From NCBI GenBank assembly GCA_963781065.1, contig CAWAET010000008.1, positions 186,001-250,000 on the forward strand: 64,000 nucleotides of DNA, given 5' to 3'. Both the position numbers and the translations under genes were made by a program. Positions 17,138-31,000 of this stretch are shown piece by piece; the first letter of the stretch is position 1; each line of letters begins with the position of its first letter. The stretch is from CALZJC01 sp963781065 (GTDB lineage Bacteria; Acidobacteriota; Thermoanaerobaculia; Multivoradales; JAHEKO01). Under the pieces are notes generated by a model. It was given only the letters and a program-made list of their open reading frames with translations, had not been told where the DNA came from and did no database searches.

Positions 17138-20100
17138 CTATGGGCCGAGCATCTCCCACCAGGCCGAGACGTGCTTTCCCAGCGGCACGAACCCAGTGAA
17201 CGGGCCGTACTGCTCGGGCGTCTTGTCCTGCTTCCACTGGCCCTGGCAGTTCTCGAAGCAGTTGACGTCCGGGGGACAGTCTCTGCCTTGGCGGTTGTCT
17301 TTGTAGTCCTGGTCCGCGTGGGCGGAGTGGCAGTTGTCGCCCACGGTGACGCATTCCAGGATCTGTTTGGTCTCGATCAGGTTGCCCAGCCCCTGGACCG
17401 CCAGCTTGGGAAGCCCGCAGTTCTTCACCAGAATACAGCTGAACAGGCAGTGCTGGTAGCGCCAACCGTACATGTCGCCGAACTTGACGGGCTTCAGCCG
17501 GCCGGCGGCGGAGACTGTGGCCATGCAATCGAGCGACTGCGGAATTTCAGGCGGCAGTAGCTTCGCCATCAGGGAGCGTCCCTGAGTGGCGAGCCCATCG
17601 GGATCGAACACCACGGTCGGTGCGGACTGGGCGTAGAGATAGAGGTTGACCTCGCGCTCGAGTCCCAGTGGCTCGGGCCGGTTGTAGCGACCCGTGGAGG
17701 GCTCGTACCAGCGGTGCACGTTGTAGCTCAGCCCGGCCTGCATCCAGCTGGGATCCTGCCACTGACCGGGCAGGCGGAGAAACAGCCCGGCGCTTTCGGG
17801 TGCCGACAGCGCGGCGCCAAACGGCTCGAATCCGCCCTGCCACAGTGCGGCGCCGGCGGCATCGGTCACCAGCGCCGGAGTACCCAGGTGGTCGGTGGTG
17901 ATGAAGAGGAGGCGTTCGCTTTCGGTGGTCTGACCCTGGGTATCGGTCTGGCGGGTGTCCTCGAAGATCCCGACCGGTCGGCCGGAGAAGTAGAGAACAT
18001 GGCTGGTCGTGATGGTGGAGGCTTCGTCTCTGGGCAACCGTGGGCCGGGGTCCTCGACGGTTCGCTTGCTGTAGAGGCGCCTGCGGGAGTCGTAGGTCGC
18101 GGTCGTGGCGATCGCGGTAGCCTGCCCCGAAGGGGTGAGGCGCGACGAGGTCAGGAAGCCGCGGCCATCGTATTGAAGGTTCACGCGGTCGCTGGCCGAA
18201 GCGGGCGTATCGATGGTGATCTGGGCGAGGCGACCGTCGCCGTCGTAGTCGAGGCGCTGTTTGGTCTCGCCATCTGCCTCATAGGTTCGGTTGCCAGCGG
18301 CGTCGTAGAAGTAGCGGAGGACGCCGTCCTGGCCCTGCTGGATCTCCAGGAGCCTGGGGCTCCTGCCGCCGGAGGCATTGACCTCGTAGCGGTAGGTCGA
18401 GGTGACGCCGTCACGGGTCTCGATTAGCCGATTTCCCAGCTTGTCGTGGGTCCAGGAGAGATCGCCCCAGGGGCCGTCGCCGCGCCTGAGGAAGTAAAGG
18501 TGGTCCAGATAGTCGTAGCTCCGGCTGCCGCCGTGCAGGGTGTCGGTAACGCCAAGGACGTTGCCCACCGAGTCGGTGCCGTAGTCCCAATCGAGCAGGC
18601 CCGAGACCGCGATGCCAAGCGGGAAGTGGCGCTGGTCGAAGTCTCGCACCTCGGTCAGGCCGTTGCCGAGGTCCAACCTCGACAGCGGCCCCGAGGGCAG
18701 GTAGCTGGAGCCGGTGACCACGGCTTGGGGAGGCTGCGCTCCGTTCTGGACGGTCAGCGTCTCGTGGCGGTTGGCGAAGTCGTACGTGTAGAGGGCTCGT
18801 ATGCCGCTGGGATATCCGATCTCGACGCGATTGTCGTTGCGGTCGTAGGCGAAGCCCAGGTCGCCGTCGCGGATCAGGCGCCCGAAGCGGTCGTACCCGT
18901 AGGCGACCGAGTCGCCGCCTCGGGTGATAGCCGTCAACCTTCCTTTGGAAAACGCCACTGCCGGGTCGTCATAGGTGTAGGTGGTGTCCAGCGAGTTGTC
19001 CGGATAGTCGATGAACAGCACCCTGCCCATGGCGTCCACCGTGCGGTGCAGGGTGATCTGGCGCGCGTCGGTCTCGCGGACGAGCTCGCCGTGATCGTTG
19101 AAGGCAAACGTCGTGCGGCCGCTCACATCAGAGATGCGCTCGGTCAGACGATTCCTGTCCGAGTAGATGTAGCGCGTACGATTGCCCTCGGGATCGACCA
19201 CCCGGATCAGGTGATCCTGAACATCATAGGAATAGGTCGTCGTGACCTGTCCGCCACCCTCACCGGCCCAGGGTTGGGACATCGCGGTCAGCCTGTTGAG
19301 GGCGTCCCAGGTATAGACCTGCGACGGCTGGGCGGTCTGGCCGGCGGAGGGATGGTTGGCGTCCCAGACGCGCTCTAGGTTGCCGTTGCAGTCGTAGCCG
19401 AGCTCTGTCTGGGAGCCGTCGGAGTAGGTGATCTTGTCGAGCCGGCAGCGCGAGGAGTAAGTGGACTCCGAGAAGGCATGGGTCACCCAGCCGGCTCCGT
19501 CCCAGCGCTGCAGCTCCTCTCGCGTCTGGTTGCCGAAGGCGTCGAGGGTGTACAGGGTGCGTTCCGAGAGTGGGCCGCCGCTCGGTCCGAGGGCGACCGA
19601 GACCATCCGGCCGACGTCGTCGTAGCCATACTCGGCGATGTTGCCCTCCGGCTCGATGATCCTGTGAAGATCGCCGAAGGCGTTGTAAATGTTCTCGTAG
19701 ACGCGGTCCTCAGCGGGCGCAGCGCCTTTCCTGATGCTGAACCGCATCCGGTCGAGGTCGTCGTAAGCGAACTCCTCGATCACGCCGTTGGGGTCTGTCA
19801 CCGATGCCCTGCGGTTGAAGGCGTCATAGGTGAAGCTGCTGACGCCTATCAGCGGGTCGGTGCGGCTCAACGGTAGGAGGTTGCCGCGCGCCGGGTCGTA
19901 GGTCAAGCTGGTCTGGTCAGCGCTGCCGTAGCCGGGTGGATCGACCACCTTCGCCTTGCCGGCGGCGTTGTAGGTGGTGACGGTCTCGTAGTTGAAAGCG
20001 CTGCCGCCCTCGATGCCGGAGATAGCCCTCCGGATGGTGTTGCCCGATCCGTCAAGGGTGAAGCGGGTTTCACTTGTGCCGGTACTCGAGGTGGACGGCC

Positions 20101-21976
20101 TCTCGATCTTGGTTACCAGCGCCGGGAAAGTCGGGTCGGCGTACTCCCAGGTGTGGTGCGCTCGAGCGGCGTGCCGAACGCCTCGGTACGTGAGGTCATC
20201 TGCCCGTTGCCGTCGTAGGTCATCAACGTCTGCGTCCCGCGCCCATCCACCGTCCGGGTCGGCCGCAGCGGGTTGTCCGGATCGTCGTAGAAGAACTGCG
20301 TGTTGGGTCCCAGCCCGCAGGTCGGGCAGTCGCCGGAGATCGAAGTGATCCGCGGCGTTTCGCTCCGCGGGTCGCGCTCGACCAGGTAGGTGGATAGGTT
20401 TCCCAGCGGGTCGGTGACCAGGGTCTGGGTGGGCTGGGCCGGGTCGTCGAAGCTCAGCGCCCAGGTTTCGACGGCGCCGGGCCCGGGAACGTCGCCGTTG
20501 GCGCCCGCCACCGTCTCGCCGCGCCAGGTGCGAACGACGTTTCCTCGCGCGTCGTACTCGTAGCCGCGCTCGACCCGGCGGGTGCTGTCGGTGGCCACGT
20601 CGTCGACCCGGGTTAGATACCCCGGATGCCGCGGGTCGTTGTAGAAATACTCACCGGCGGTGCCGTCGGGCCGGTCGATGCGCGTCAGATCGTCGCCGGC
20701 CCAGGTGTAGGACCAGGTGCGGGACGCTGCAGCGCCGACGCCGATCTCCTCGATGGCGGCCAGCTTGCCGTCCGGGTGGTAGGTGAAGCGTTCGCTTCTG
20801 CCGTCGGGGAAGGCGACGTCGGTCAAGGTGCCCGCGGCGTCGTAGGTGGGCAGCTTGGCGTTGCCGTTGGCGTCGGTGGTGCCGGCCCAGCGGCCATCGG
20901 CGTCGAAGCTGTGGACGGCGCCGTCGAGCTCCCTGAGCTCCCAGCTCGAGGGTGTGCGGGTCAGGGTGCGGTACTCGTCCGACGGCGAGGCCTCCTGGTA
21001 GACGCCGTCCACCGGGCGCCAGAACTCGCGGTAGGTGCCGAGGCTCGTGATCAGCCAGACGTGGCTGTCGTCCGGGTCGGGGACGATGCGCTCGGCATAG
21101 TCGTGGGACCAGCCGCGGCCCAGAACCGGTCGCCATTCCGCGCTGCCGGGCAGGCCCGGCGTGCCGGCGCCGCGGGCGGTGTAGGCCAGGGCGGCACCGC
21201 TGCCGTTATCCGGCGGGCCCGGACAGTGCGCGGCGCCCTGTCCCGCCACGTTGGCGCCACTGTTGCCCGGACAGGGCTTACAGCCCAGGCTGCAGCAGGT
21301 GTTCTGGGGAGGGCACCCCAGGATCCCCTGTACCGCCGCGGGCGAGAGGTCGATGGTCGGCGAGTCGGCGCGAGTGGTGCACGTCGCCGAACGGGCTGGC
21401 GCAGCGCAGGACGCTGAACGAGTAGCTGGTAAGCCGGGCGTCGCCGTCGAGGTCCTGGCAGGTCAGCCCGCCGATCGAGATCGAGGTGAAGCCGGTGTCG
21501 AAGTCGATGGTGGCGCCCAGCGGGCCGCAGGACTCGAACGGCGCGCAGCCGTTGAAGCCGGGGAAGCAGGTCGCCGGATCGGGCTGCGCCTGGGCGAACC
21601 AGTGCACCTTGGCCCGCAGGCCGACGTCGGTGCCGTTGGTGCCGTCGTTGCGGGAGTTGTCGGGCATGGTCAGCGGCACCTTCACCTGTACGGTGTAGCT
21701 GCCGCTGTCCGGATCGAAGATCGCCTCCGTCTGCGGCGCGCCGATGTCGGTCTCCTCGCAGTAGAAGGCGCCGAGGCAGCGGGGCTCGGCCGAGGCCACG
21801 CTGCCCGTGCCCTGGAGCATCTCGACCAGGATGCCGTCGCCCTGGGTGTCGCTGCAGTACTGGGCCGCGGCCGGCGCCGCGGCCAGCCACCCGCCGAGAA
21901 GCACCGCGACCACCGCAGCGGTGGCGACTCGCCACATCCGCCGACCACGGTCTCGGTGAACGGGGTTCGGAACCAT
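17138..21976 (-). CDS. Exported RHS/YD-repeat protein with Cys-rich C-terminal tip; two frame breaks
   Basis: The repaired protein has about 1612 residues. It begins with a signal peptide (VATAAVVAVLLGGWLAAAPAAAQ). The ATG at 21976 is used; ATG 21937 is an equally good start. A Cys-containing domain follows, then a long YD-repeat shell (YDAFNRRASVTDPNGV, YGYDDVGRMVS, YSYDVQDHLIRVVDPEGN and many more). The shell closes with the RHS core RWYEPSTGRYNRPEPLG and VVFDPDG near 17600. The last 150 residues after DPDG form a distinct tip with paired Cys (WRYQHCLFSCILVKNCG, DCPPDVNCFENCQGQW). Frame breaks lie near 21383 (one extra base) and 20154 (one missing C in ACCAC). Both sides align as RHS sequence, so the gene is intact apart from them. 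It resembles RHS toxins or wall-associated proteins; the tip activity is unknown. Confidence 0.85.
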
Positions 21977-22063
21977 GTTTGGAGCAGTCTACACGAAAGT
22001 GTTATGTTCCTAATCTGAAAGCCAATAAACATATGCAAGCTCGTCGATAACAAAGCCACGCTC

Positions 22064-25000
22064 GTGAGCCCGACGCGAGCATCCTCCCTGCTCCCGGCAG
22101 CGCTGCTGGCGGCCGGGATGGCATGGCTCGCGGCGCCAGGGTCGGCGTCGGCGCAGCTCGCCTGCGGCGGGCCGGTCGAGCGCTTCGAGGGCGGTATCCC
22201 GGCCGGCTGGTCGGTGGTGGGCAATCCGGGCGCGGCGCCGGTCTGGGGCAATCGCGCCGGCTGCGGCGAGGACGGCAACTTCACCGCCGCCGGCGGCGAC
22301 GCGGCCTGCGTGTCGAGCGACCGGTTCGGCATCGCGCCGTTCGCCAGCGAGCTGCGCAGCCCGGCCTTCGACCTCGCCGGCGCCGCCAGCGCTGCGCTGC
22401 GCTACGCCGCCAACCACCAGAGCTTTGCCGGCCGCGACGAGCTGGCGGTGGAGATCAGCGCCGACGGCGGCGCCGGCTGGACGCCGCTCCTGGTCTGGGG
22501 CGAGGACCACGGCGCGATCCGCGCCGCGGCCGGCGAGCGGGTGGAGCTGGATCTGTCTCCCTGGGCCGGCCAGAGCGGTCTCGTCGTGCGCTGGCGCTAC
22601 CGGGACCCCGACGCCGCCGCCTTCGACTGGTACTCGCAGGTCGACGACGTGCGCCTGGTCTGCGACGCGCCGCCGGTCTGCGCCGCGCCGCCAATCGGCG
22701 GCCTGGTGGGCGACGGCGGCTTCGAGGCCGGCACGCCCAGCCCGTCCTGGACCGAGTCCTCGACCGGCTTCGGCACGCCGATCTGCACCAGCGCCGCCTG
22801 CGGCTTCGCCGGCGCCGCCACGGGCGACGGCTGGGCCTTCTTCGGCGGCGCCGAGGGGGAGGCCGGGAGCGACGCCCTGGAGCAGTCGGTGACGATCGCC
22901 GCCGGCGTTGCCGCGCTGACCTTCCAGCTCTGGATCCCCGAGGCGTCCGCCAACGGCACCGACCAGCTGCGGGTGCTGCTCGACGGCCAACAGGTCTTCG
23001 CGGCCGGCGAGGGCACTCCCGTCTACCGCCAGCGCTACCTGCCGGTCAGGGTCAACCTGTCGCCCTTCGCCGACGGCGGCGCCCACCTGCTGCGCTTCGA
23101 GGGCCAGGTCAGCGGGACGCCGGGCAACAGCAACTTCTTTGTCGACGACGTGGCGCTCGAGGTCTGCCCGGCGGTGTCGCAGCCGCCCGAGGCGGCGGTG
23201 GCGGACGTCGAGCTGCTGGAGGGCGACGCCGGCACCCGGCAGGCGCGCTTCACCGTTCGGCTGTCGACCCCGGCGAGCGATCCGGTGAGCGTCGACTACG
23301 CCACCGCCGACGGCACGGCGACTGCCGGGGCCGACTACGCCGCCGCCGCCGGCACGCTGGCGATCCCGGTCGGCGACCTCGAGGCCGAGATCGCGGTGGA
23401 CGTCTTCGGCGAGACCGAGGTCGAGGACGACGAGAGCTTTACCCTGACGCTGTCCGGCCCGGTCAACGCGTCGCTCGAGAAGGCCCAGGCGGCAGGCGTC
23501 ATCCTGGACGACGACTCGCCGCCCGGCATCACCATCGCCGACCTGTCGGTGCTCGAGACCGACCTGGGCAGTGTCGATGCGCTGTTCGAGCTCGTGCTGA
23601 GCCGCGAGTCGGCACTGCCGGTGACGGTCGACTACGCCACCGCCGCCGGCACCGCCACCGCCGGCGACGACTATCTCGAAACCGGCGGCAGCGTCACCTT
23701 CCCACCCGGCGCCACGGTGGCCAGCCTGGCGGTGCGGATCGTCGGCGACCTGCTGGGCGAGCCGCCGGAGACCTTCTTCATCGACCTCGCCAACCCGCAG
23801 AACGCCTTGTTGCGCGACCCGCAGGCGGTCGGCACGATCCTCGACAACGACCCGCCGCCCGCGGCCGCGATCGACGACGCCGCGGTTCAGGAGGGCGACG
23901 CCGGCGCCGGCCAGGCGCTCCTCACGGTCACCCTGGCCTACCCGAGCCATCTCGAGACGGTGTTCGACTTCGCCACCGCCGACGGCACGGCGACGGCGGC
24001 GGCCGACTACGAGGCGACCGCCGGCAGCCTGACGATTCCCCCGTTCGTCACCACCGGCCAGATCGCGGTGACGGTGCTGGGCGACACCGAGGGCGAGGAC
24101 AACGAGACGCTGTCGGTCATCCTGTCGAACCCGGTGAACGCCTCGCTGGCCGACGGCGAGGGCCTGGTCACCATCCTCGACGACGACAACCCCGACGGCA
24201 CCTGTGCCGGCGCCAACCTGCTGGTCAACCCGAGCGCCGACGAGCCGCTGGTGGGCGGCGCCCTGCCCGGCTGGACGGTGGTGGCCGGCGCCGCCTGGGG
24301 CCAGCGGGCGGTGGTGCCGCCCAAGGAGGGGCCGTTCCACTTCTTCCCGCCTCGCGACGCGTTCTCCGAGCTGGCGCAGGACGTCGACCTGACGCTGTTT
24401 GCCGCCCAGATCGACGCCGGCACCCAGCCCTTCCAGTTCGAGGGCTTCATCCGTTCGCGCATCAGCCTCGACAAGGTGCGCTTCGTGATCGAGTACCGCG
24501 ACGCCGGCGCCACGGTGCTGGACAGCTTCGACAGCGGCGAGATCAACAGCCAGGGGGCCTGGCAGCGCGTCTTCGACGAGCGGCCGGCGCCGGCCGGCAC
24601 CCGCGGCGCGCGGGTGCGGCTGCTGGGGATCCGCGAGTCGACGGGCGACATCGACACCTTCCCGGACGACCTGGCCTTCCGGGCCGTCAACCCGCCGCTG
24701 GTGACGGCGGGCGACGCCGTGGAGCGCGAAGGCGACGCGGTCACCGTTCAGGCGCAGGTGCCGGTGCGGCTGAGCTGCGCCAGCCCGGCGGAGACTCGCG
24801 TCGACTTCGCCACCGCCGACGGCACGGCGCTGGCCGGCGCCGACTACGCCGCCGCCGCCGGAACCCTGGTCATCCCGGCCGGCGTCCTCGAGGGGACGGT
24901 GCCGGTGGACGTCCTGCCGGATCTCGACGAGGAGGCCGACGAGACCTTCTTCCTCGATCTGTCGAGCCCGGTCAACGGCCGGCTCGACGACCCGCGCGCC

Positions 25001-28000
25001 GAGCTCACCATCGTCGACCTGGCGGCGCCGGTGGTGACCGTCGCCGACGTCGCGCAGCCGGAGGGCAACGCCGGGCCCAGCGACATGGTCTTCTCCGTCG
25101 AGCTCTCCAACCCGTTCGCCCACCCGGTGAGCGTGGACTGGGCGACGGCCGACGGCGGCGCCCGGGCGGGCGAGGACTATCTTGCCGGCGGCGGAACGGT
25201 CACGGTGGCGCCGGGTGGCAGCTCGGCGCAGGTGGTGGTGCAGATCCTCGGCGACGCCCTCACCGAGGGCGACGAGACCTTCAAGCTCGAGCTGTCGGCG
25301 CCGGTGAACGCCTCCCTGGCCGCCCCGGCGGCCACCGGCCGGATCGTCAACGACGACACCGTGCCGGTCGTGACCGTGGGCGAGACCCGGTTCGTCGAGG
25401 GAGATCGGGACAGCCGGCTGGTGCAGGTGCCGATCCTGCTCTCGGCCCCCACCGACCGCGCGGTGCGGGTGACCTACGACGTGCTGCCCCTCGCCACCGC
25501 CTATGACGGCGTCGACTTCGACGTTGTCTCGGGGGGCCGCGCGAGCATCCCCGCCGGCGCGGTCCAGGGCAGCGCCGAGGTGAGGATCTACGGCGACACC
25601 CTACCGGAGGGCGACGAGCCGGTGCGCCTGCAGCTGCGCGACGCCTTCAACGCCTATCTGGCGGTCACCGAGGTCGACCTGGTCATCGTCGAGGACGACG
25701 CCGACTGCGTCGGCCCGGACCTGGTCGTCAACGGCGGCGGCGAGGCCGGTGGCGGCGACGTCGCCAACTGGGTGGAGGTGAGCGGCGACTGGCAGCGCCG
25801 GGGCGGCAACTCGCCGTCGCCGCTCGAGGGCGGCGTGTCGTTCGGACCCTCGGACTTCTCGAGCGGCTTCTCCGTCTTCGAGCTGCGCCAGGACGTCGAC
25901 GTCTCCGCCTTCGCCGACCACATCGCGGCCGGCCGGCAGCAGTTCATCTTCGAGGGCTACGTCCGGACCGTCAACGACGACGCCTCCAAGATCATCCTCG
26001 AGTATCGCGACGGCGCCGGCGCCGTGCTCGCTTCCTACGACAGCGGTCCGGTCAGCAACTTCCATCTGTGGGAGCGCATCAGCCATCTGCAGCTCGCGCC
26101 GGCCGGCACCCAGACGGTGCGGATCCGGCTGGTCAGCGACGAGCCGCGCGGCACCGACAGCAGCCTCTACGACGCGCTGTCGCTGCGGCCGCTGGGAGCG
26201 CCGCTGCTGTCGGTGGCCGGCGGCGCGGCGCTGGAAACGGACGCCGCGGTGCGAGTTCGAGGTAGCGCTCAACTGCGCCGCCGACGCGACGGTGACGGTC
26301 GACTACGCGACGAGCGACGGCACGGCCGACCAGGGCGCCGACTACCTGGCCGCCGCCGGCTCGCTGAGCTTCGCTCCCGGGGAGACCGCGCAGACCGTCG
26401 CCGTGGCGCTGCTGGACGATGGCCTGACCGAGCCCGACGAAGAGCTGTTCCTCGATCTGTCGGGCGCGGCCGGCGCCGCGATCGTGGCTCCGCGCGGCAC
26501 CGGCATCATCGTCGACGACGAGTCGCCGCCGTCGCTCCGCATCGCCGACGCGCGGGTCATCGAGGGCGACTCCGGCTTCCACCACATCTACTTCGGCGTC
26601 TCGTTGAGCCGCCCGGCGGCGCAGCCGGTGAGCGTGCAGTACGCCACCGCCAACGGCTCGGCCGTGGCGGGTCTGGACTACACCGCCGCCTCGGGCCTGC
26701 TGACCTTCGCGCCGGGTTCGATCCTGGAGACCGTTTCGGTCGAGGTGCTCGGCGACGAGTTGGCCGAGGGCACCGAGACCCTGGTCGTCAACCTGTCCAG
26801 TCCGGTCGGCGCGACGATCGCCGACGGCCAGGCGACGGGCCGGATCCACGACCAGGACAGCGGCATCTCCCTGAGCATCGGCGACGCCGCGGCGACCGAG
26901 GGAGACCGCGGCACCTCCGGCATGGTGTTCGTCGTCAGCCTCAGCCGGCCGGATTTCTCCGGCGACGTCTCGGTGCGTTACGACAACCGTCGACGGCACC
27001 GCCGTCGCGGGCAGCGACTATCTACCGGTCTCGGGCGATCTCGTCATCCCGGCCGGACAAGTGCCAGGGCATCATCACCGTGCCCATCATCGGCGACGAG
27101 ATCCTCGAGCCCAGCTTCGAGGACCAGGAGACCTTCAGCGTCAAGCTGTCCGCGGTGACGCCGGCCGCGGTGAGCATCTCCGACGGCACCGGGGTCGGCA
27201 CGATCAGCGAGTACGACTGGTACGTCAACCGCTTCCAGGCCACCGAGCGCGGCGGCATGACCTTCGTCGGCAACACCCTGGGCCTGAGCGGCACCAACAG
27301 CACTCCCACCACGGTGGACAGGGTAGGCGTGTTCACCACCACCGACACGTCGCTCCAGGTCGGCACCTACCCGCCGGGGACCACCAGCGACTGGCGGCTC
27401 AACTCCTCGACGGCGGTCCTCGACCTGCCGGCGGGGGCCGAGGTGCTCTACGCCGAGCTGATCTGGGCCGGCTCGTCGAACGACGTCCTGGCGTTCATCG
27501 ACGACCCGGTGACGCTGGTGACGCCGGTCGACGAGCACCAGGTGCCGCCCGATCCGTTCACCAGCCGGTTGCCCTCGACTCCGACTCGGTACTCCCGGAG
27601 CGCCGAGGTCACGGATCTGGTGGCCGCGGCCGGGGCGGGCACCTACGAGGTGCGGGCGGTGCCGGGCAACCTGACGCCCAACTTCGACAACTTCGCCGGC
27701 TGGACCCTGGCGGTCTTCTACCGCGATCCGGCTCTGCCGCTGCGCAACCTGTCGCTGATGGTGGGCTGGGAGGACTGTACCTTCAATCTCAACCGCCTCA
27801 ACCAGCCCCTGGACCTGGCGGTCCCCGAGCGGCGGCCGCTTACCGGCCGCATGGCGATCGTCGCCAGTGAGGGCGACGCGAACCGCGGCGACCAGTTCCG
27901 GCTGCTGCCGATCATGAGCCTGTCGGCACCCGACCAGTATCGCGTTTCCGGGCCCAACAACCCGAGCACCAACTTCTTCCTGTCGCAGATCAACGACGAC

Positions 28001-31000
28001 CAGGGGCTGCTGGAGACCCGCGGCACGTTCGGCGACCGCAACCACGCATCCGGAGCGCCGATCGCGGGCGGCCGCCAGGGTTGGGACATCACCCAGGTCG
28101 ACGTCTCGCGCCAGCTCCCCGCCGGGGCGCGCGAGGTCTGGACCCACGCCATCGTGCTGGGACGTCGGCGTCCATGTCTTCGGCTTCCAGATCGACGCCG
28201 AGTCGGCGGTCTTCGCACCGGCCATCAAGACCGTCGACCGCGCCTTTGCCCGGGTCGGCGACCTGCTGACCTACACGGTGGATCTGCGCAACTCGGGCTC
28301 GGTGGCCGCCGAGAGCGTGGTCTTCACCGATCCGCCGCCGCCGGGCACGAGCTATGTCACCGGCAGCCTCACCGCCAACGGCGTGCCGGTACCGGGGGCC
28401 GACCCGGCGGCCGGCGTGGCGCTGGGCACGATCGCCGCGGGCACCAACATCGTGGTGAGCCTCCAGGTCGAGATCCTGCCCCTGCCGCCCGCGGAGCTGC
28501 CCGCCGAGTACCGCAACCGGGCCACCTGGACCTATCTCTACCGCGAGGCCCCGGACCAGCCGCGACGCTTCGGTTCGACCACCTCGAACGAGGTCCTCAC
28601 CCGGAACGAGGACGCCGCCTCGTTCGAGATCGACGACCTCATCGTGACCGAGGGCGACGGCGCCATGGAGGCGGTCCTCACGGTCGAGCTGTCGTCGCCG
28701 CTGGGGACGCTGGTGACGCTCGACTACACGACGGTGGCCGGCTCGGCGGTCGAGATGAGCGACTATCTGAGCCGCGCCGGCAGCCTCTCTTTCGCCCCGG
28801 GCGAGCTGTCGCGGACGATCACGGTGCCGGTGACCGACGACCAGCTCGCCGAGCTGACCGAGTCCTTCTCAGTGGTCCTGAGCGGCGCCGCGGGGGTGCC
28901 GATCCGCAAGGCCGAGGGCGTCGTGACGATCCTGGACGACGACGCGGCGACCGTGTCGATCGGCGACGTCTCGCTGATCGAAGGCAACTCCGGCAGCAGT
29001 TTCGCGATCTTCCCCGTCAGCCAGACCAACGTCACCGGCCAGGTGGTCACCGTCGACTTCTTCACCGAGGACGGCAGCGCCACCGCCGGCAGCGACTACC
29101 TGCCGCGGGCCGGGACGCTGGTCTTCGAGCCCGGGGTCGGCCAGCTGACCGTGGCCGTCGAGGTGCTGGCCGATCTGCTCGACGAGCCTGACGAGGGCTT
29201 CACGGTGCGGCTGAGCGGCCCGGCGAACGCCGCGCTGGGCGACGACCTGGGCGTCGCCACGATCGTCGACGACGACGGGCCGGTCATCGTGGCGGTCGGC
29301 GACACCTCGGTCTTCGAGGGCGATCAGGGCACTTCGCCGGCGCGGTTCAGCGCGGCGCTGCCCTTCCCGGTGGTGCACGACGTGACGCTCGACTTCGCCA
29401 CCGCCGACGACACCGCGGTGGCGGGGGTCGACTACGTCGCCACCGCCGGTACCGTCCTCATCCCGGCCGGCGAGACCGCGGTCGAGTTCACGGTGGACGT
29501 CTTCGGCGACGCGATCCGCGGCCCCTCGCGGCAGTTCCTGGTCGACCTGGCGAACCCGCAGCCGCACAACGTCGGCCTGAGCGACCCGCAGGCGGTGGGG
29601 CTGATCCTCGACGACGATCCGCTGCCCATAGTCACGGTCGCCGACGCCGCGGTGGTCGAGGGCGACGCCGGCACGGTGGACGCGATCTTCGAGATCGCCA
29701 TGGACGGCGCCAGCTTCGAGCCCATCGCGCTCGACTTCGAGACCTGGAACGGCTTCGCCGAGGCGGGCAGCGACTTCGTCGGCCGCTCGGACACGCTCAT
29801 CTTCGCCCCCGGCGAGACCGTCAAGGTGGTCGCGGTCGAGGTTAACGGCGACCTCGACGACGAGACTGACGAGAGCTTCGTCCTGCGCCTTACCGACCCC
29901 GGTGGGGTGACCTTCCTGGTGCGCTCGACCGCCGAGGGTTTCATCACCGACGACGACGACGACGGCGCGTGCCTCGGCGGCAACCTGCTCGCCAACCCGG
30001 GCGCCGAGTCCGCGCCGGTCGACGGCCTGCTGCCCGACTGGACGGTGGCCGCGGACACCTGGCTGCGCGACACCCGCAACGCCTTCCGGCCGCAGCCGGC
30101 CGAGGGCTTCTGGTTCTTCGAGGCGCGCGACGCCGCCAGCCCCGAGCTGTACCAGGACGTCGACGTGTCGCGGTTCGCCGCCGCCATCGACGGCGCCGGC
30201 CTCGAGTTCCGGTTCGCCGGCTTTGTCGCCACGCGGCAGGCGCCGCCGACCTTCGCCTCCATCGTCGTCGAGTACCGCGACGTGGCCAACGCGACGGTGC
30301 TCGACGCCTACGACACGGGCCAGCTGAACAACAGCCCCGCCGCCTGGATGCCGGTCGGCGACCAGCGGCTGGCGCCGGCCGGCACCCGCTTCGTGCGGGT
30401 GCGGCTGCTGTGCGGCGGCAACGCCTCGAACAGCCGCTGCAACTTCGACGGTCTGTCGCTGCGCACGGCGGCGACCCCGGCGCTGGCCGTCCTCGACGCC
30501 GCGGTCGAGGAAGGCGACACCGGCACCACCCCGCTGGCGATGCCGGTGGTTCTGTCCTGCGCCGCACCGGCACCGGCCAGCGCCGAGTTCGCAACCGCCG
30601 ACGGCGGCGCCTTCGCCGGCCTGGACTACGAGGCCGCCGCCGGCAGCGTGTCGCTCGATCCCGGGGAGACCGCCACGACGATCGCGGTCGGCGTCTTCGG
30701 CGACGTCGAGGCCGAGCCCGACGAGGAGCTCTTCGTCGATCTGAGCGGCCTCGCCGGAGCGCTGCCGGGGAGGCCGCGCGGCCGGGCGGTGATCGTCAAC
30801 GACGATCCTCCGGCGATGGATCTGGCGGTCTGCGTCGACGCCTCGGGCAGCGTCAACGACTCGCAGTGGAACCTGCAGCTCGAGGGGCTGGCGCTGGCCG
30901 TCGAGAACCCGGCGGTGGTGCCGCACAATCGGACCCTCCGGCTCTCGGTCCTGCAGTTCAGCACCGGGGCCTCGCTCGACGTCGGGCCGGTGGTCATCGA

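Noticed and set aside
22010..25123. A 1037-codon open frame on the minus strand opposite the adhesin, and similar ones at 28869-32330 and 33153-35969
   Set aside because: They are mirror images of the Calx-beta repeats. Asp/Gly/Ala-rich, GC-rich codons leave the opposite strand free of stops. The peptides are low-complexity and match no fold.
26249..28161. Programmed frameshifting in the adhesin or RHS gene
   Set aside because: There are no slippery heptamers, four shifts in one gene would be needed, and the same kind of break occurs in unrelated genes. Assembly errors explain it better.
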